Made by a program: the position numbers and the translations under genes. The notes under the pieces were generated by a model that had not been told where the DNA came from, ran no database searches, and was given only the letters and a program-made list of their open reading frames with translations. 58,411 nt of DNA, taken from assembly GCA_017480565.1 (NCBI GenBank), contig JAFVAL010000033.1, forward strand, positions 1 to 58,411, in the 5' to 3' direction. This document shows, piece after piece, positions 50,896 through 58,411 of the stretch (positions within the stretch are counted from its first letter, which is position 1; each line of letters opens with the position of its first letter). This DNA is from Lachnospiraceae bacterium. Lineage in GTDB: Bacteria > Bacillota > Clostridia > Lachnospirales > Lachnospiraceae.

Positions 50896-52128
50896 GTGGC
50901 AGTGCAGGATTATTGTGGGAAATGGGATCTTTCCGGAATGATCCGCGACTATGAGTTTACCAGGCGTTCTGCCGCGAATCTGAGGCTGCTTGGCGAGTCG
51001 GAGCGGTTTGCCGGCGAGGATTCGGATGCGATTTTTCAGTATCTGAGGAATCAGATGGAGATCGTGTATTTCGGTGATTTTCTGCGCAGGTATCTCTATG
51101 AGCGCTGTCAATTTACGGATGCCTTCCCAGATGTTCCGGAAGAAGACTATATCCACGTGATTGAGGATAGCTTCGCCATGAACCGTGCGCCGCATGCCTT
51201 TGGCCCGGTTACGTCCAAGTGGAGAAATATCGTCAAGCGTTGGCTGCATGCTGGTGCTGTCAAACGATCTACCGTTTTTCTTTTGGGGTTTGGTCTTAGA
51301 ATGCCAGACCAAGACGTCTCTATGTTCCTCACTAAGGTGTTAAAAGAGCAGGATTTTAACCCAAATGATCCGGAAGAAGTGCTTTATTGGTACTGTTTTC
51401 ACCAGGGACTTTCTTACGCGGAAGCGTTGAAACTGCGCCGCGAAATGGAGCAAGAAGGGGACGCTTTACCTGCAGAAGATCGCACCGAATTCTGGCATTC
51501 TGTGCAAAATGAACTGCCTCTTTACCTGAGTAATCCCAAGATGCTAAAGGAGTATTATGGTTGGTTAAATGCGCGAGCAGAGGCTCCGAAACTGAGGCTT
51601 TTTGAGGCCTTTCAGACGCTCTACGAACGCTGTCTTGCCGGTGCTGATCAGATCGTCACTCGAGAAAATCTGAACCTTGCGACGCGAGGTTCTTCGTCCG
51701 GTGCTTACGTCATTGAGCGGCTGCTTTACAGCGGTGTGCCTCGCTCCGATCAACGAAATCTGGAGCCTGTCGCGAGCTCTCTGCTGCAGCCGATTCTGCA
51801 GAGCAAACGTCTCGACAGACAGCGTCTGGGACGTCTTCTTTCCGAGCAAGCACCCGTGGAACGTTTTGATCTTTTGACCCTTCAGTTTTTGGCGAATCTT
51901 CTCACAGAGCAGACATCTGGAATCGCTCTTGCTCCAAAAGATCGCCTGCTTCGTTTTGTTGATGAGGCAAATGCCTTGCTGACCGGGTTAAACCTCTGGG
52001 AGATCTATCCGGTCAATCCCTATGAAAGTTTTCTGCTTTTGTGTCTATTAACAGAGGATCCTCTCTGTGCCTACAATGATGTTTGGGAGTTGTCTTATGA
52101 ATCATCCTCTTCCTTGGCCCGGGATTGA
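50896..52128 (+). CDS. Helical protein coupled to the Ser/Thr kinase, unknown
   Basis: A 410-aa cytoplasmic, mainly helical protein with no signal peptide. I do not recognise it. The N-terminus (DLSGMIRDYEFTRRSAANLRLL) and C-terminus (EIYPVNPYESFLLLCLLTEDP) look well folded. The GTG at 50896 is preferred because AGGGG lies seven nt upstream; an ATG at 50872 has no such site. It overlaps the kinase gene by 32 bp, so the two are translationally coupled, which suggests it is a substrate, scaffold or activator of the kinase. Confidence 0.75.
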   Translation: MAVQDYCGKWDLSGMIRDYEFTRRSAANLRLLGESERFAGEDSDAIFQYLRNQMEIVYFGDFLRRYLYERCQFTDAFPDVPEEDYIHVIEDSFAMNRAPHAFGPVTSKWRNIVKRWLHAGAVKRSTVFLLGFGLRMPDQDVSMFLTKVLKEQDFNPNDPEEVLYWYCFHQGLSYAEALKLRREMEQEGDALPAEDRTEFWHSVQNELPLYLSNPKMLKEYYGWLNARAEAPKLRLFEAFQTLYERCLAGADQIVTRENLNLATRGSSSGAYVIERLLYSGVPRSDQRNLEPVASSLLQPILQSKRLDRQRLGRLLSEQAPVERFDLLTLQFLANLLTEQTSGIALAPKDRLLRFVDEANALLTGLNLWEIYPVNPYESFLLLCLLTEDPLCAYNDVWELSYESSSSLARD

Positions 52129-54601
52129 ACTCGGAGATGAAATCGGATATGGCTCTTACGGAACGGTTTACCAGGTCACATTAGACGGTCAGACCTATGC
52201 ACTTAAGACCATTCATATTCCGGAAACCGCCAAAGATGTGCAGTCATTTGCAAGGCAGTTGGGAGGAGAAGAGGCGGCACGTGCGTACTTTCAGAAGGCT
52301 GCAGAGTCGCTTCTAGAAGAGCTTTCTGTGCTTCAAAAACTCTCGGATGATCCACACATCGTCTCCCTCTTAGATTACCGGATGCAGGAAGGCGAGTTTG
52401 GCTATGAGATTCACATTCTCATGGACCGTCTGGAGTCATTTACCGAATATGAAACCACGCATTTGATGGAAGAAAAGGACGCGATTCAGCTTGGCATTGA
52501 TCTGTGCAGCGCGCTGGAATCCTGCGAAAAAAACAAGATTCTTCACCGCGATTTGAAGCCGGAAAATATCCTCGTCACGGAGGATGGTGCATTCCAACTT
52601 TGCGATTTTGGAGACGCAAAAATCCTGCGCGAGACGCTTCACGCGGGGTCTGTTCGAGGCACTTTTTCTTACATGTCGCCGGATGTTTACCACGGCAAAA
52701 AATATGACCACCGCGCAGACATTTACTCCCTGGGCATGATTCTTTATCAGGTGCTCAACCAGGGGAAAGAGCCGTTTTTGTCGGAGTGGCAGCGAATCGC
52801 GGTGCCCAAAGAGCGCGAAAAAGCACTGGGCAGACGTATGAACGGGGAGGCTCTTCCGGCACCCTCTGATGCTTCGGAAGCGATGACGGAGATCCTGCTT
52901 AAAGCCTGCGCCTATGCGCCGGAGAAGCGCTATAAAAATGCGGCAGAACTGAAAAAAGATCTGTTGGCTTTGCAGGAAGGCCGCTACCATCTCAAAGGCA
53001 AAAAGAACCGCCAGTATGCGAAAAAAACAAAGACAGATTACCTGAAAATCGCGGCGATTGTGGCTCTATGCATCGCCATCCTCATCCCGCTCTTTTTCTT
53101 TGCACGCTACGAATACCGGGAACATTTTATCAACTATTGTGATACAGAATTGCAGCGTGAGATGGAGGAAACGTACGGCCTTTCTCTGACTGCCAGACTT
53201 AACGGAAACGGTGTCCTCACGATCGACAGCAACGATGATTTTTACAGCACCGGCGAGGGCATGTATCCCTGGACATTGCAGAAGGATCATATCAAGAAAA
53301 TCGTGTTTGGAAAAGACGTCACCGGCTATCAAAAGCCTCAAAATCCAAACAATGAAGCCTTCTACTTTCCATCTGGATCGAATGGCTTAACCATCGCACA
53401 AGAGCAATCCACGATCTTGACCGCTTCCCGCGAGATCTTTAAAAACTGCAGGAATCTGACCGAGGTCGTGATCGAGGGAGATTCCTTCGATTTTAACGCA
53501 GTCATTTCCTTTATGGGATGTCCGAAACTTGAGCGCATTGAGTGTCCGCAGGACGCGGAAGTACTTGTCGGCTGGGATACGTCCGTCATCTCCGAAACGC
53601 CCTGGTATCAGGCGGAAGGCTGCCACATTCTCGGTACGACTCTCGTGCGCTACAATACCACGCAGGACGTGGTCTCGGATATCCCAACACATTTGAAAAG
53701 GATTGGCGAAGAGGCTTTTCGGGGAAATGAATCCGTCCGGGAAGTGGTTCTCCCAGACGACCTAGAAGTGATCGAATATGCGGCTTTTAAAGGTTGTACA
53801 AATCTTTCGCACATCACCATTCCGGAAGGCGTAAAGACCATCGATTCCGCCGCCTTTGCCGACTGCGTAGCACTGGAAGAGATTGTTCTTCCGGCCTCTT
53901 TGGAATCACTGGAATACGATGCATTTCACGGGTGTGCGGGCGTTCAGACGCTCACCATCGCAGAAGGGAATCTTTCTTATCTGGCAGAAAACGGGGTTTT
54001 GTATGACCATGATCAGACGAAACTCCTCTGGTGTTCCCCGGCTGTAGTGGGTGAATTTGTGATTCCGAACCACATTAAAGAGGTCTCTAATCTTGCCTTT
54101 GTAGATGCCTCGAACCTTCAAAAACTAACCATCCCGGCGGGCACCCTCCTGTCAAATTCCGTCTTTGGTCCTTGTCCAGCCTTGACTGAAATTGTGATCT
54201 CTGAGGAGAATCCAAGCGTCATGCGAGTGGACGACCTGGTTTTGTCACGCGACGGCGTTTCCCTGCTCTTTTGCCTGAGAGATGCGCACGGTATCATCGA
54301 GGTTCCAGACGGGGTTCATGCGGTCATGGAGGAAGCTTTTTCTGGCTGTACGGGCGTCACCGAGATCTACTTACCGGACGCCGCAACCCACATCATGAGC
54401 AACGCGTTTGATGGCTGCACGGGGGTTCAGGCGATTCATCTGCCGGGATCTTTAAGTGGCATTATGCAGGATGCATTCATCGGCTGCACTTCTCTGACAG
54501 ACATCTATTTTGGGGGAAATGAAGCCGCCTGGGAGGCCCTTCTTGCACGCATGGAAATCGGCCTTGACACGGACCATATCACAGTTCATTTTGCCGAATA
54601 A
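52097..54601 (+). CDS. Membrane Ser/Thr kinase with extracellular BspA-type LRR region
   Basis: An 834-aa receptor-like kinase. Residues about 8-300 form a Hanks-type kinase: glycine loop GYGSYGTVY, Lys in YALKTI, HRDLKPENIL, DFGDAKI and YSLGMILYQVL, all catalytic residues present. One transmembrane helix (about 320-345, IVALCIAILIPLFFFA) divides it from an extracellular region. From about 415 to 820 the region is made of BspA/LRR_5 repeats of the form CTNLSHITIPEGVKTIDSAAF. The start at 52097 lies seven nt after GGGAG. It lacks PASTA repeats, so it is not the usual cell-wall kinase. The LRR part may bind surface or host ligands. Confidence 0.92.
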   Translation: MNHPLPWPGIELGDEIGYGSYGTVYQVTLDGQTYALKTIHIPETAKDVQSFARQLGGEEAARAYFQKAAESLLEELSVLQKLSDDPHIVSLLDYRMQEGEFGYEIHILMDRLESFTEYETTHLMEEKDAIQLGIDLCSALESCEKNKILHRDLKPENILVTEDGAFQLCDFGDAKILRETLHAGSVRGTFSYMSPDVYHGKKYDHRADIYSLGMILYQVLNQGKEPFLSEWQRIAVPKEREKALGRRMNGEALPAPSDASEAMTEILLKACAYAPEKRYKNAAELKKDLLALQEGRYHLKGKKNRQYAKKTKTDYLKIAAIVALCIAILIPLFFFARYEYREHFINYCDTELQREMEETYGLSLTARLNGNGVLTIDSNDDFYSTGEGMYPWTLQKDHIKKIVFGKDVTGYQKPQNPNNEAFYFPSGSNGLTIAQEQSTILTASREIFKNCRNLTEVVIEGDSFDFNAVISFMGCPKLERIECPQDAEVLVGWDTSVISETPWYQAEGCHILGTTLVRYNTTQDVVSDIPTHLKRIGEEAFRGNESVREVVLPDDLEVIEYAAFKGCTNLSHITIPEGVKTIDSAAFADCVALEEIVLPASLESLEYDAFHGCAGVQTLTIAEGNLSYLAENGVLYDHDQTKLLWCSPAVVGEFVIPNHIKEVSNLAFVDASNLQKLTIPAGTLLSNSVFGPCPALTEIVISEENPSVMRVDDLVLSRDGVSLLFCLRDAHGIIEVPDGVHAVMEEAFSGCTGVTEIYLPDAATHIMSNAFDGCTGVQAIHLPGSLSGIMQDAFIGCTSLTDIYFGGNEAAWEALLARMEIGLDTDHITVHFAE

Positions 54602-54610
54602 GACAGCTTA

Positions 54611-54631
54611 AGCCGGGCACTTGGCCCGGCT
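54611..54631 (+). terminator. Terminator of the kinase operon
   Basis: AGCCGGGC pairs perfectly with GCCCGGCT around five bases and is followed by CTTTT. It lies between converging genes. Confidence 0.8.
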
Positions 54632-54634
54632 CTT

Positions 54635-56254
54635 TTAATCGATCCATGCTTCAGTTTTTACTTCTCCTGCGAACCCTTCTTCGTAGATCACCTTCACCTT
54701 CGGACACTCCTTAAATGTCCCATACCCAATCCGTTCGACCCCTTTGGGAATCGTGATTTCCTCGAGATTTTCACACTTCTGAAACACGCCGTAGCCGCTG
54801 TAAGCAAACCCGCCGTCGAGCCGATCTCGTAGATACCCCTGATCATAGGTTGAGATTAAATCTTCCGGCAAAACTACCTTCTTAAGACCCGTACAATGAT
54901 AGAATGTCCCCGCGTTCAGCCATTTCACTTGCGGCGGCAAGACAATTTCAGTAAGTGAATAACACTCACTAAAGGCATCACTTCCGATGCTTGTAAGCCC
55001 TTCCGGAAGTGTGATTTTTGCAAGGTGGGTACAGTGTGCAAACGCGCTGCTGCCGATCGATGTCACGCCCTCTGGAATCTCGATCTCCTTCAGCCCGACG
55101 CACCCGGAAAAAAGCCCCATCGGGATCGAAGTAATACCCCCTGGAAGCACCACATGCTCCAGGCTCCAGCACCGGGAAAACATGTCCTTGGAAAGCTCCG
55201 TAAGCCCTGCGGGGAGGACCACTTCCTTTAAACACTGACAGTTTTGAAAGACATTGCTTCCGATCTCCGTCACCGTCTCCGGAATCACCACGCGCTCGAC
55301 GGTCTTATTCTCGAAAAATGCATAGGCTTTGATCTTTGTGACGCTCTCTGGAATCACCACCTGCGGTTCCTTCCCCCGATAGCTGATCAGCACATCGTCT
55401 TCGATGAGAAAATCTCCCCGCGCCAGATCCCACGGGGTACCTGTAAAACTCTGCGCATGATAGGTGTATCCCTCCGCCGCAAACGTCACCGTCTCAAGCT
55501 TCGGGCAATTCTCGAACGCCTTGTAGTTGATCGTGACCGGCCCCTCAAACCGAACTTCTTTTAACGCCTTATTCTCCTTAAATGCCTCCCGATCCACGTA
55601 CGTTACAGTCTTCGGAAAGACCAGTTGTTCAAATCCACATCCTGCGAACGCAGAATCGTCGATCCATCTGAGCTTTTCAGGGAAATTCACTTCCCTCAGC
55701 GCCTTACAGTCATAAAAACAACCACGCCCGAGCTTCTCAAGCTTCTCAGGCAAATGCAGCCGTTCGATCCTCAGACATCTCGCAAAGACATAATTTCCAA
55801 TCGTCTTCACCGCATCCGGCAGGACAAGCTCCGTCAAGCTGTAGATGCGTCCAAAAGCACTCTCCTCAATCTCCGTGAGCTTCTCCGGAAACGTAATTTT
55901 CTCAAGGCTCTTGCAGCCGTAAAACGTATACTGCTTGATCTTTCGCACCTTCTCCGGAATTGAAATCTCTCGAAGGCTGCTGCAGCGCAAAAAGGTCTTC
56001 TCTCCTAAGTCGCGCAGTGTGCCGGGAAACGTCACAGACTTTAAGTTCTTGCAACCGTTAAACGCATTGTTGCCAAGCTTGGTAACACCTTCCGGGATCA
56101 CGATGCTCTCAAGCCACTCACACTCATAAAAGACCCTTGCCATGATCCTTGTGATTCCCTCCGGCAGGACGACATGCGCCTCCTCGCCGGAGATCCCATA
56201 AAGGCCGCCATCTTTGACTTTCAAGGTCAGATTCCCTGCTTTGATTTCTTCCAT
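54635..56254 (-). CDS. BspA-type leucine-rich repeat protein without signal peptide
   Basis: A 539-aa protein made almost wholly of LRR_5 repeats of about 23 residues (LESIVIPEGVTKLGNNAFNGC, LAKITLPEGLTSIGSDAFSEC). No signal peptide, membrane helix or wall-sorting motif is visible, so it is either cytoplasmic or exported in an unusual way. The ATG at 56254 follows GGAGG with only a 4-nt gap; other starts are weaker. It converges with the LRR receptor kinase and shares its repeat type, which suggests a common origin of the LRR blocks. Confidence 0.88.
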   Translation of the reverse strand: MEEIKAGNLTLKVKDGGLYGISGEEAHVVLPEGITRIMARVFYECEWLESIVIPEGVTKLGNNAFNGCKNLKSVTFPGTLRDLGEKTFLRCSSLREISIPEKVRKIKQYTFYGCKSLEKITFPEKLTEIEESAFGRIYSLTELVLPDAVKTIGNYVFARCLRIERLHLPEKLEKLGRGCFYDCKALREVNFPEKLRWIDDSAFAGCGFEQLVFPKTVTYVDREAFKENKALKEVRFEGPVTINYKAFENCPKLETVTFAAEGYTYHAQSFTGTPWDLARGDFLIEDDVLISYRGKEPQVVIPESVTKIKAYAFFENKTVERVVIPETVTEIGSNVFQNCQCLKEVVLPAGLTELSKDMFSRCWSLEHVVLPGGITSIPMGLFSGCVGLKEIEIPEGVTSIGSSAFAHCTHLAKITLPEGLTSIGSDAFSECYSLTEIVLPPQVKWLNAGTFYHCTGLKKVVLPEDLISTYDQGYLRDRLDGGFAYSGYGVFQKCENLEEITIPKGVERIGYGTFKECPKVKVIYEEGFAGEVKTEAWID

Positions 56255-56375
56255 ACAACCTCCGTTCTGCATCATTGTTTATTTATTTTGCCATGGCTAT
56301 ATCTTACCATAGGAAAACTGCCATGAAAAGCAAAGTTTGTCACAGGAATTTTAGACATTTGCCGAAACCTCACTC

Positions 56376-56404
56376 TTGCCTCTCCCCTCTCAAAGGATTA
56401 AAAT
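56376..56404 (+). promoter_or_regulatory. Promoter of the GPH symporter operon
   Basis: TTGCCT (56376-56381), 17 bp, then TAAAAT (56399-56404). Confidence 0.65.
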
Positions 56405-56436
56405 AGAACAATCATAATAACAGTGAGGCGTCTTCT

Positions 56437-57810
56437 ATGAAAGCGAAAAAAGAAAAACCTGATTATGCAGCGATGAGCCCGGCGGATCGTCCGATTCCGC
56501 TTAAGCATCAGCTTGCGTATGCATTTAACGAACTGGCTTCAAACCCGATTTATACGATTTCTCTGTCGTTTTTGACCTTCTTCTACACCGATGTGCTGGG
56601 CATGGATGCCGGCTTGGTCGGTATGATCATCCTGGTGAGCAAGATCTTTGACGGCATCACCGACCTCTGGGCAGGCAACCTGATCGATCACACGCACACA
56701 AAACAAGGCTCCGCAAGGCCTTGGATTTTGCGCAGCGCGATCCTGCTCGCAGCTTCCTACATCCTGCTCTTTACCGTGCCAAATGCAGGCGTCGTGGGCA
56801 AGGCGATCTATATCTTTGTAACCTACAACTTCGCGATGAGCATTGCCTTTACGATCTTAAATGCGGCGATCAACGCGATGCCGGTTTATATGTCCAACGA
56901 TTCCTCCAGCCGTGCCTCTGCGTACTCAATCCGCATGATCTTCGCAGGCATCGTGCAGATGGTTGTCTCGATGGTTTGCTTAAACATCGTCGATGCGATG
57001 GGCGGCGGACAGCGTGGCTGGGTGCTCATGGCCGCGATCTTTGCCACGATCTCCCTGCTGGTTCTTTTGGTCGTTTACTTTGGTACCAGAGAGACCGTCA
57101 CCGAGCTTGCCGAGGCCGAGGAAAATGTACCCTTCAAGGACGCGATCCGCGCGGTGTTAAAGAACAAGTACTGGTTCCTGGTGCTTGGCATGATCGTGAT
57201 TATCGTTTTCCACCAGGTCGCCACCTTAACCGTCGGTGTTTACTATGCGAAATATATTCTCTTCGATGAGAAGCTCGCAGGGAGCTTAGTCACTTATCAC
57301 CACGTCGGTGCGGCGGTCGGTATGCTTGCGATGCCATTTGTCTTAAAGGGAAATGTATCCAAGAAGAAAGCGGTCGTTGTCGCAAGCTGCGTGATGCTGC
57401 TTGGCGCGGTGATCTCGGTCTTTAAGAGTGAAGGTATCTTCCTGATCCTCTCCCTCGCGCTTCGCGGTGCCGGCTTCGGTGTCGTCAACAGCCTCTACTA
57501 TGGCATGCTGGCAGACTCGGTCGATTACGGCGAGTGGAAGACTGGCGTGCGCTCTGCCGCAGTCACAACCAGTGCGGGTACGGTCGGCCAGAAGTTAGGC
57601 TCCGGCCTTGGCACAGCCCTTCTTGGCATTGCGCTTTCCGCCACGGGCTATGACGGTCTCGCCGCGGTGCAGACCCCTGCGGCGGTCTCCTGCATCAAGA
57701 TCATCTTCACTGCATTCCCGGTGATCTTATATGTCCTGATGCTGGTGCTCATGCATTTTTATGATCTGGATGAGATGCTGCCCAAGATCAAAGAGGAGTT
57801 AAAGCAATGA
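56437..57810 (+). CDS. GPH-type glycoside:cation symporter (MFS)
   Basis: A 457-aa membrane transporter with twelve helices of the glycoside-pentoside-hexuronide:cation symporter family (MelB/XynB/UidB relatives). Typical elements are YAFNELASNPIYTISLSFLT at the first helix, SKIFDGITDLWAGNLIDHT, and MLADSVDYGEWKTGVRSAA in the second half. It imports sugars or glycosides with Na+ or H+. Its stop overlaps the start of the MBL-fold gene (ATGA), so both are in one operon. The sugar is unknown. Confidence 0.92.
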   Translation: MKAKKEKPDYAAMSPADRPIPLKHQLAYAFNELASNPIYTISLSFLTFFYTDVLGMDAGLVGMIILVSKIFDGITDLWAGNLIDHTHTKQGSARPWILRSAILLAASYILLFTVPNAGVVGKAIYIFVTYNFAMSIAFTILNAAINAMPVYMSNDSSSRASAYSIRMIFAGIVQMVVSMVCLNIVDAMGGGQRGWVLMAAIFATISLLVLLVVYFGTRETVTELAEAEENVPFKDAIRAVLKNKYWFLVLGMIVIIVFHQVATLTVGVYYAKYILFDEKLAGSLVTYHHVGAAVGMLAMPFVLKGNVSKKKAVVVASCVMLLGAVISVFKSEGIFLILSLALRGAGFGVVNSLYYGMLADSVDYGEWKTGVRSAAVTTSAGTVGQKLGSGLGTALLGIALSATGYDGLAAVQTPAAVSCIKIIFTAFPVILYVLMLVLMHFYDLDEMLPKIKEELKQ

Positions 57811-58411
57811 CAAATCATGCCCATGACACAACCTGGACGGTCGGTCCGTATGAGATCGAGCGAATCACGCCTTCTGTCTATGCGATCGACGATGTCGAAG
57901 GCGAATCGATGTATCTGATCTGCGGTTCGGAGCGTGCGCTTTTGATCGACACCGGCAGCAACGATATGTCCATCCTTCCGATCGTGCGGGATCTCTACAA
58001 AGGTCCGATCGACCTTGCGCTCACCCACGCACATTTTGACCACATGTATCACTGTGACGCCTTTTCGCGCGTCTATCTGCACAAGGATGAGATCAAGGCC
58101 TGGAAGAAGATTCTGGGGCTTGTGGTGCAAGTCAGCGCCGTCGCGAGCGGCAAGAAAGCGAAAAACTACCACGTTGGCGACTTCATTTCTCTGACAGAAG
58201 AAAGCAAGATATCCCTGGGAGACCGCATCATCTCAGTGATCGCTGCGCCGGGGCATACACCGGGGTCGGTCATCTTTGTGGACGATCATGACAAGCTGCT
58301 TTTTATGGGCGATGCGATCGGCTCCGGCGATTACGCCTGGATGTGGATGCCGGGGTGCCTCTGCCTGACGGAGTACATGGAGACGCTGCGAAACCTCCAG
58401 ATGGAGCTTGC
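57807..58411 (+). CDS. MBL-fold metallo-hydrolase (partial, runs off the right edge)
   Basis: The first 201 codons of a metallo-beta-lactamase-fold hydrolase. It has the zinc motif THAHFDHMYH (HxHxDH), an earlier LLIDTGSN loop, the third ligand region AAPGHTPGSVIF and the bridging Asp in LLFMGDAIGSGDY. The ATG overlaps the symporter stop, with GAGGAG upstream. The family includes glyoxalase II-like and lactonase-like enzymes; cotranscription with a GPH symporter suggests a role in using the imported sugar, for example as a lactonase. The 3' end is missing. Confidence 0.88.
   Translation, partial: MTNHAHDTTWTVGPYEIERITPSVYAIDDVEGESMYLICGSERALLIDTGSNDMSILPIVRDLYKGPIDLALTHAHFDHMYHCDAFSRVYLHKDEIKAWKKILGLVVQVSAVASGKKAKNYHVGDFISLTEESKISLGDRIISVIAAPGHTPGSVIFVDDHDKLLFMGDAIGSGDYAWMWMPGCLCLTEYMETLRNLQMEL

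Overview
The window looks like a chromosomal segment of a gut-type Lachnospiraceae (Clostridia). The housekeeping genes are of low-GC Gram-positive type: dnaX-ybaB-recR, a mixed-substrate 6-phosphofructokinase, pgi and murG. Several small families common in Lachnospiraceae are present (DUF5711, DUF4003, TSCPD, DUF6273, BspA-type LRR), coding GC is moderate, and most starts follow AGGAGG-like ribosome binding sites. The species is inferred, not proven.

Layout. 1-7.7 kb: the 5' end of a group IIC intron sits behind the araB terminator. Then come ribulokinase, an AT-rich secreted cysteine peptidase/lipoprotein pair, a mannitol dehydrogenase family enzyme, a frame-interrupted secreted protein, a TetR regulator and a NUDIX hydrolase. 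7.7-13.2 kb: TetR, an MMPL transporter and a heptad-repeat secreted partner. 13.3-16.2 kb: a GntR/FadR regulator with a racemase-family enzyme and a four-carbon acid sugar kinase, with a palindromic operator candidate. 16.3-16.6 kb: a strikingly regular array of alternating GATCAA/TTGATC boxes. 16.7-20.4 kb: a CapA-like lipoprotein, a small membrane protein, and a trpB-trpA pair in which TrpB lacks its PLP lysine. 20.5-26.4 kb: plsC, a membrane-anchored protein, and the dnaX-ybaB-recR-DUF5711-cvpA operon. 26.4-34.1 kb: pfkA, a PfoR-like PTS_EIIC_2 protein, a second alternating-box array (GACCCT/AGGGTC), pgi, murG, a TSCPD protein, the MTA/SAH nucleosidase and DUF4003.

34.1-42.7 kb is rich in partner-switching parts. 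There is a MATE transporter fused to an RsbW-like ATPase domain, a Uma2 nuclease, a second MATE, a SpoIIE-type phosphatase sensor, a STAS-kinase-ATPase triple fusion and a STAS protein. 42.7-50.6 kb holds a TIR-NACHT-TPR-CHAP protein with a coupled small gene, two HExxH metalloprotease-like proteins transcribed divergently, and surface proteins. 50.8-56.3 kb holds a membrane Ser/Thr kinase with a BspA-type LRR region, its coupled partner, and a convergent LRR protein. The window ends in a GPH-type symporter and a truncated metallo-beta-lactamase-fold gene.

The most unusual signals are the two hairpin/box arrays (16300-16639 and 28820-29043). They share one architecture with different box sequences and are not explained by coding. 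Next are the lysine-less TrpB, the TIR-NACHT-TPR-CHAP protein and the partner-switch fusions. No rRNA, tRNA, CRISPR or transposase gene was recognised.
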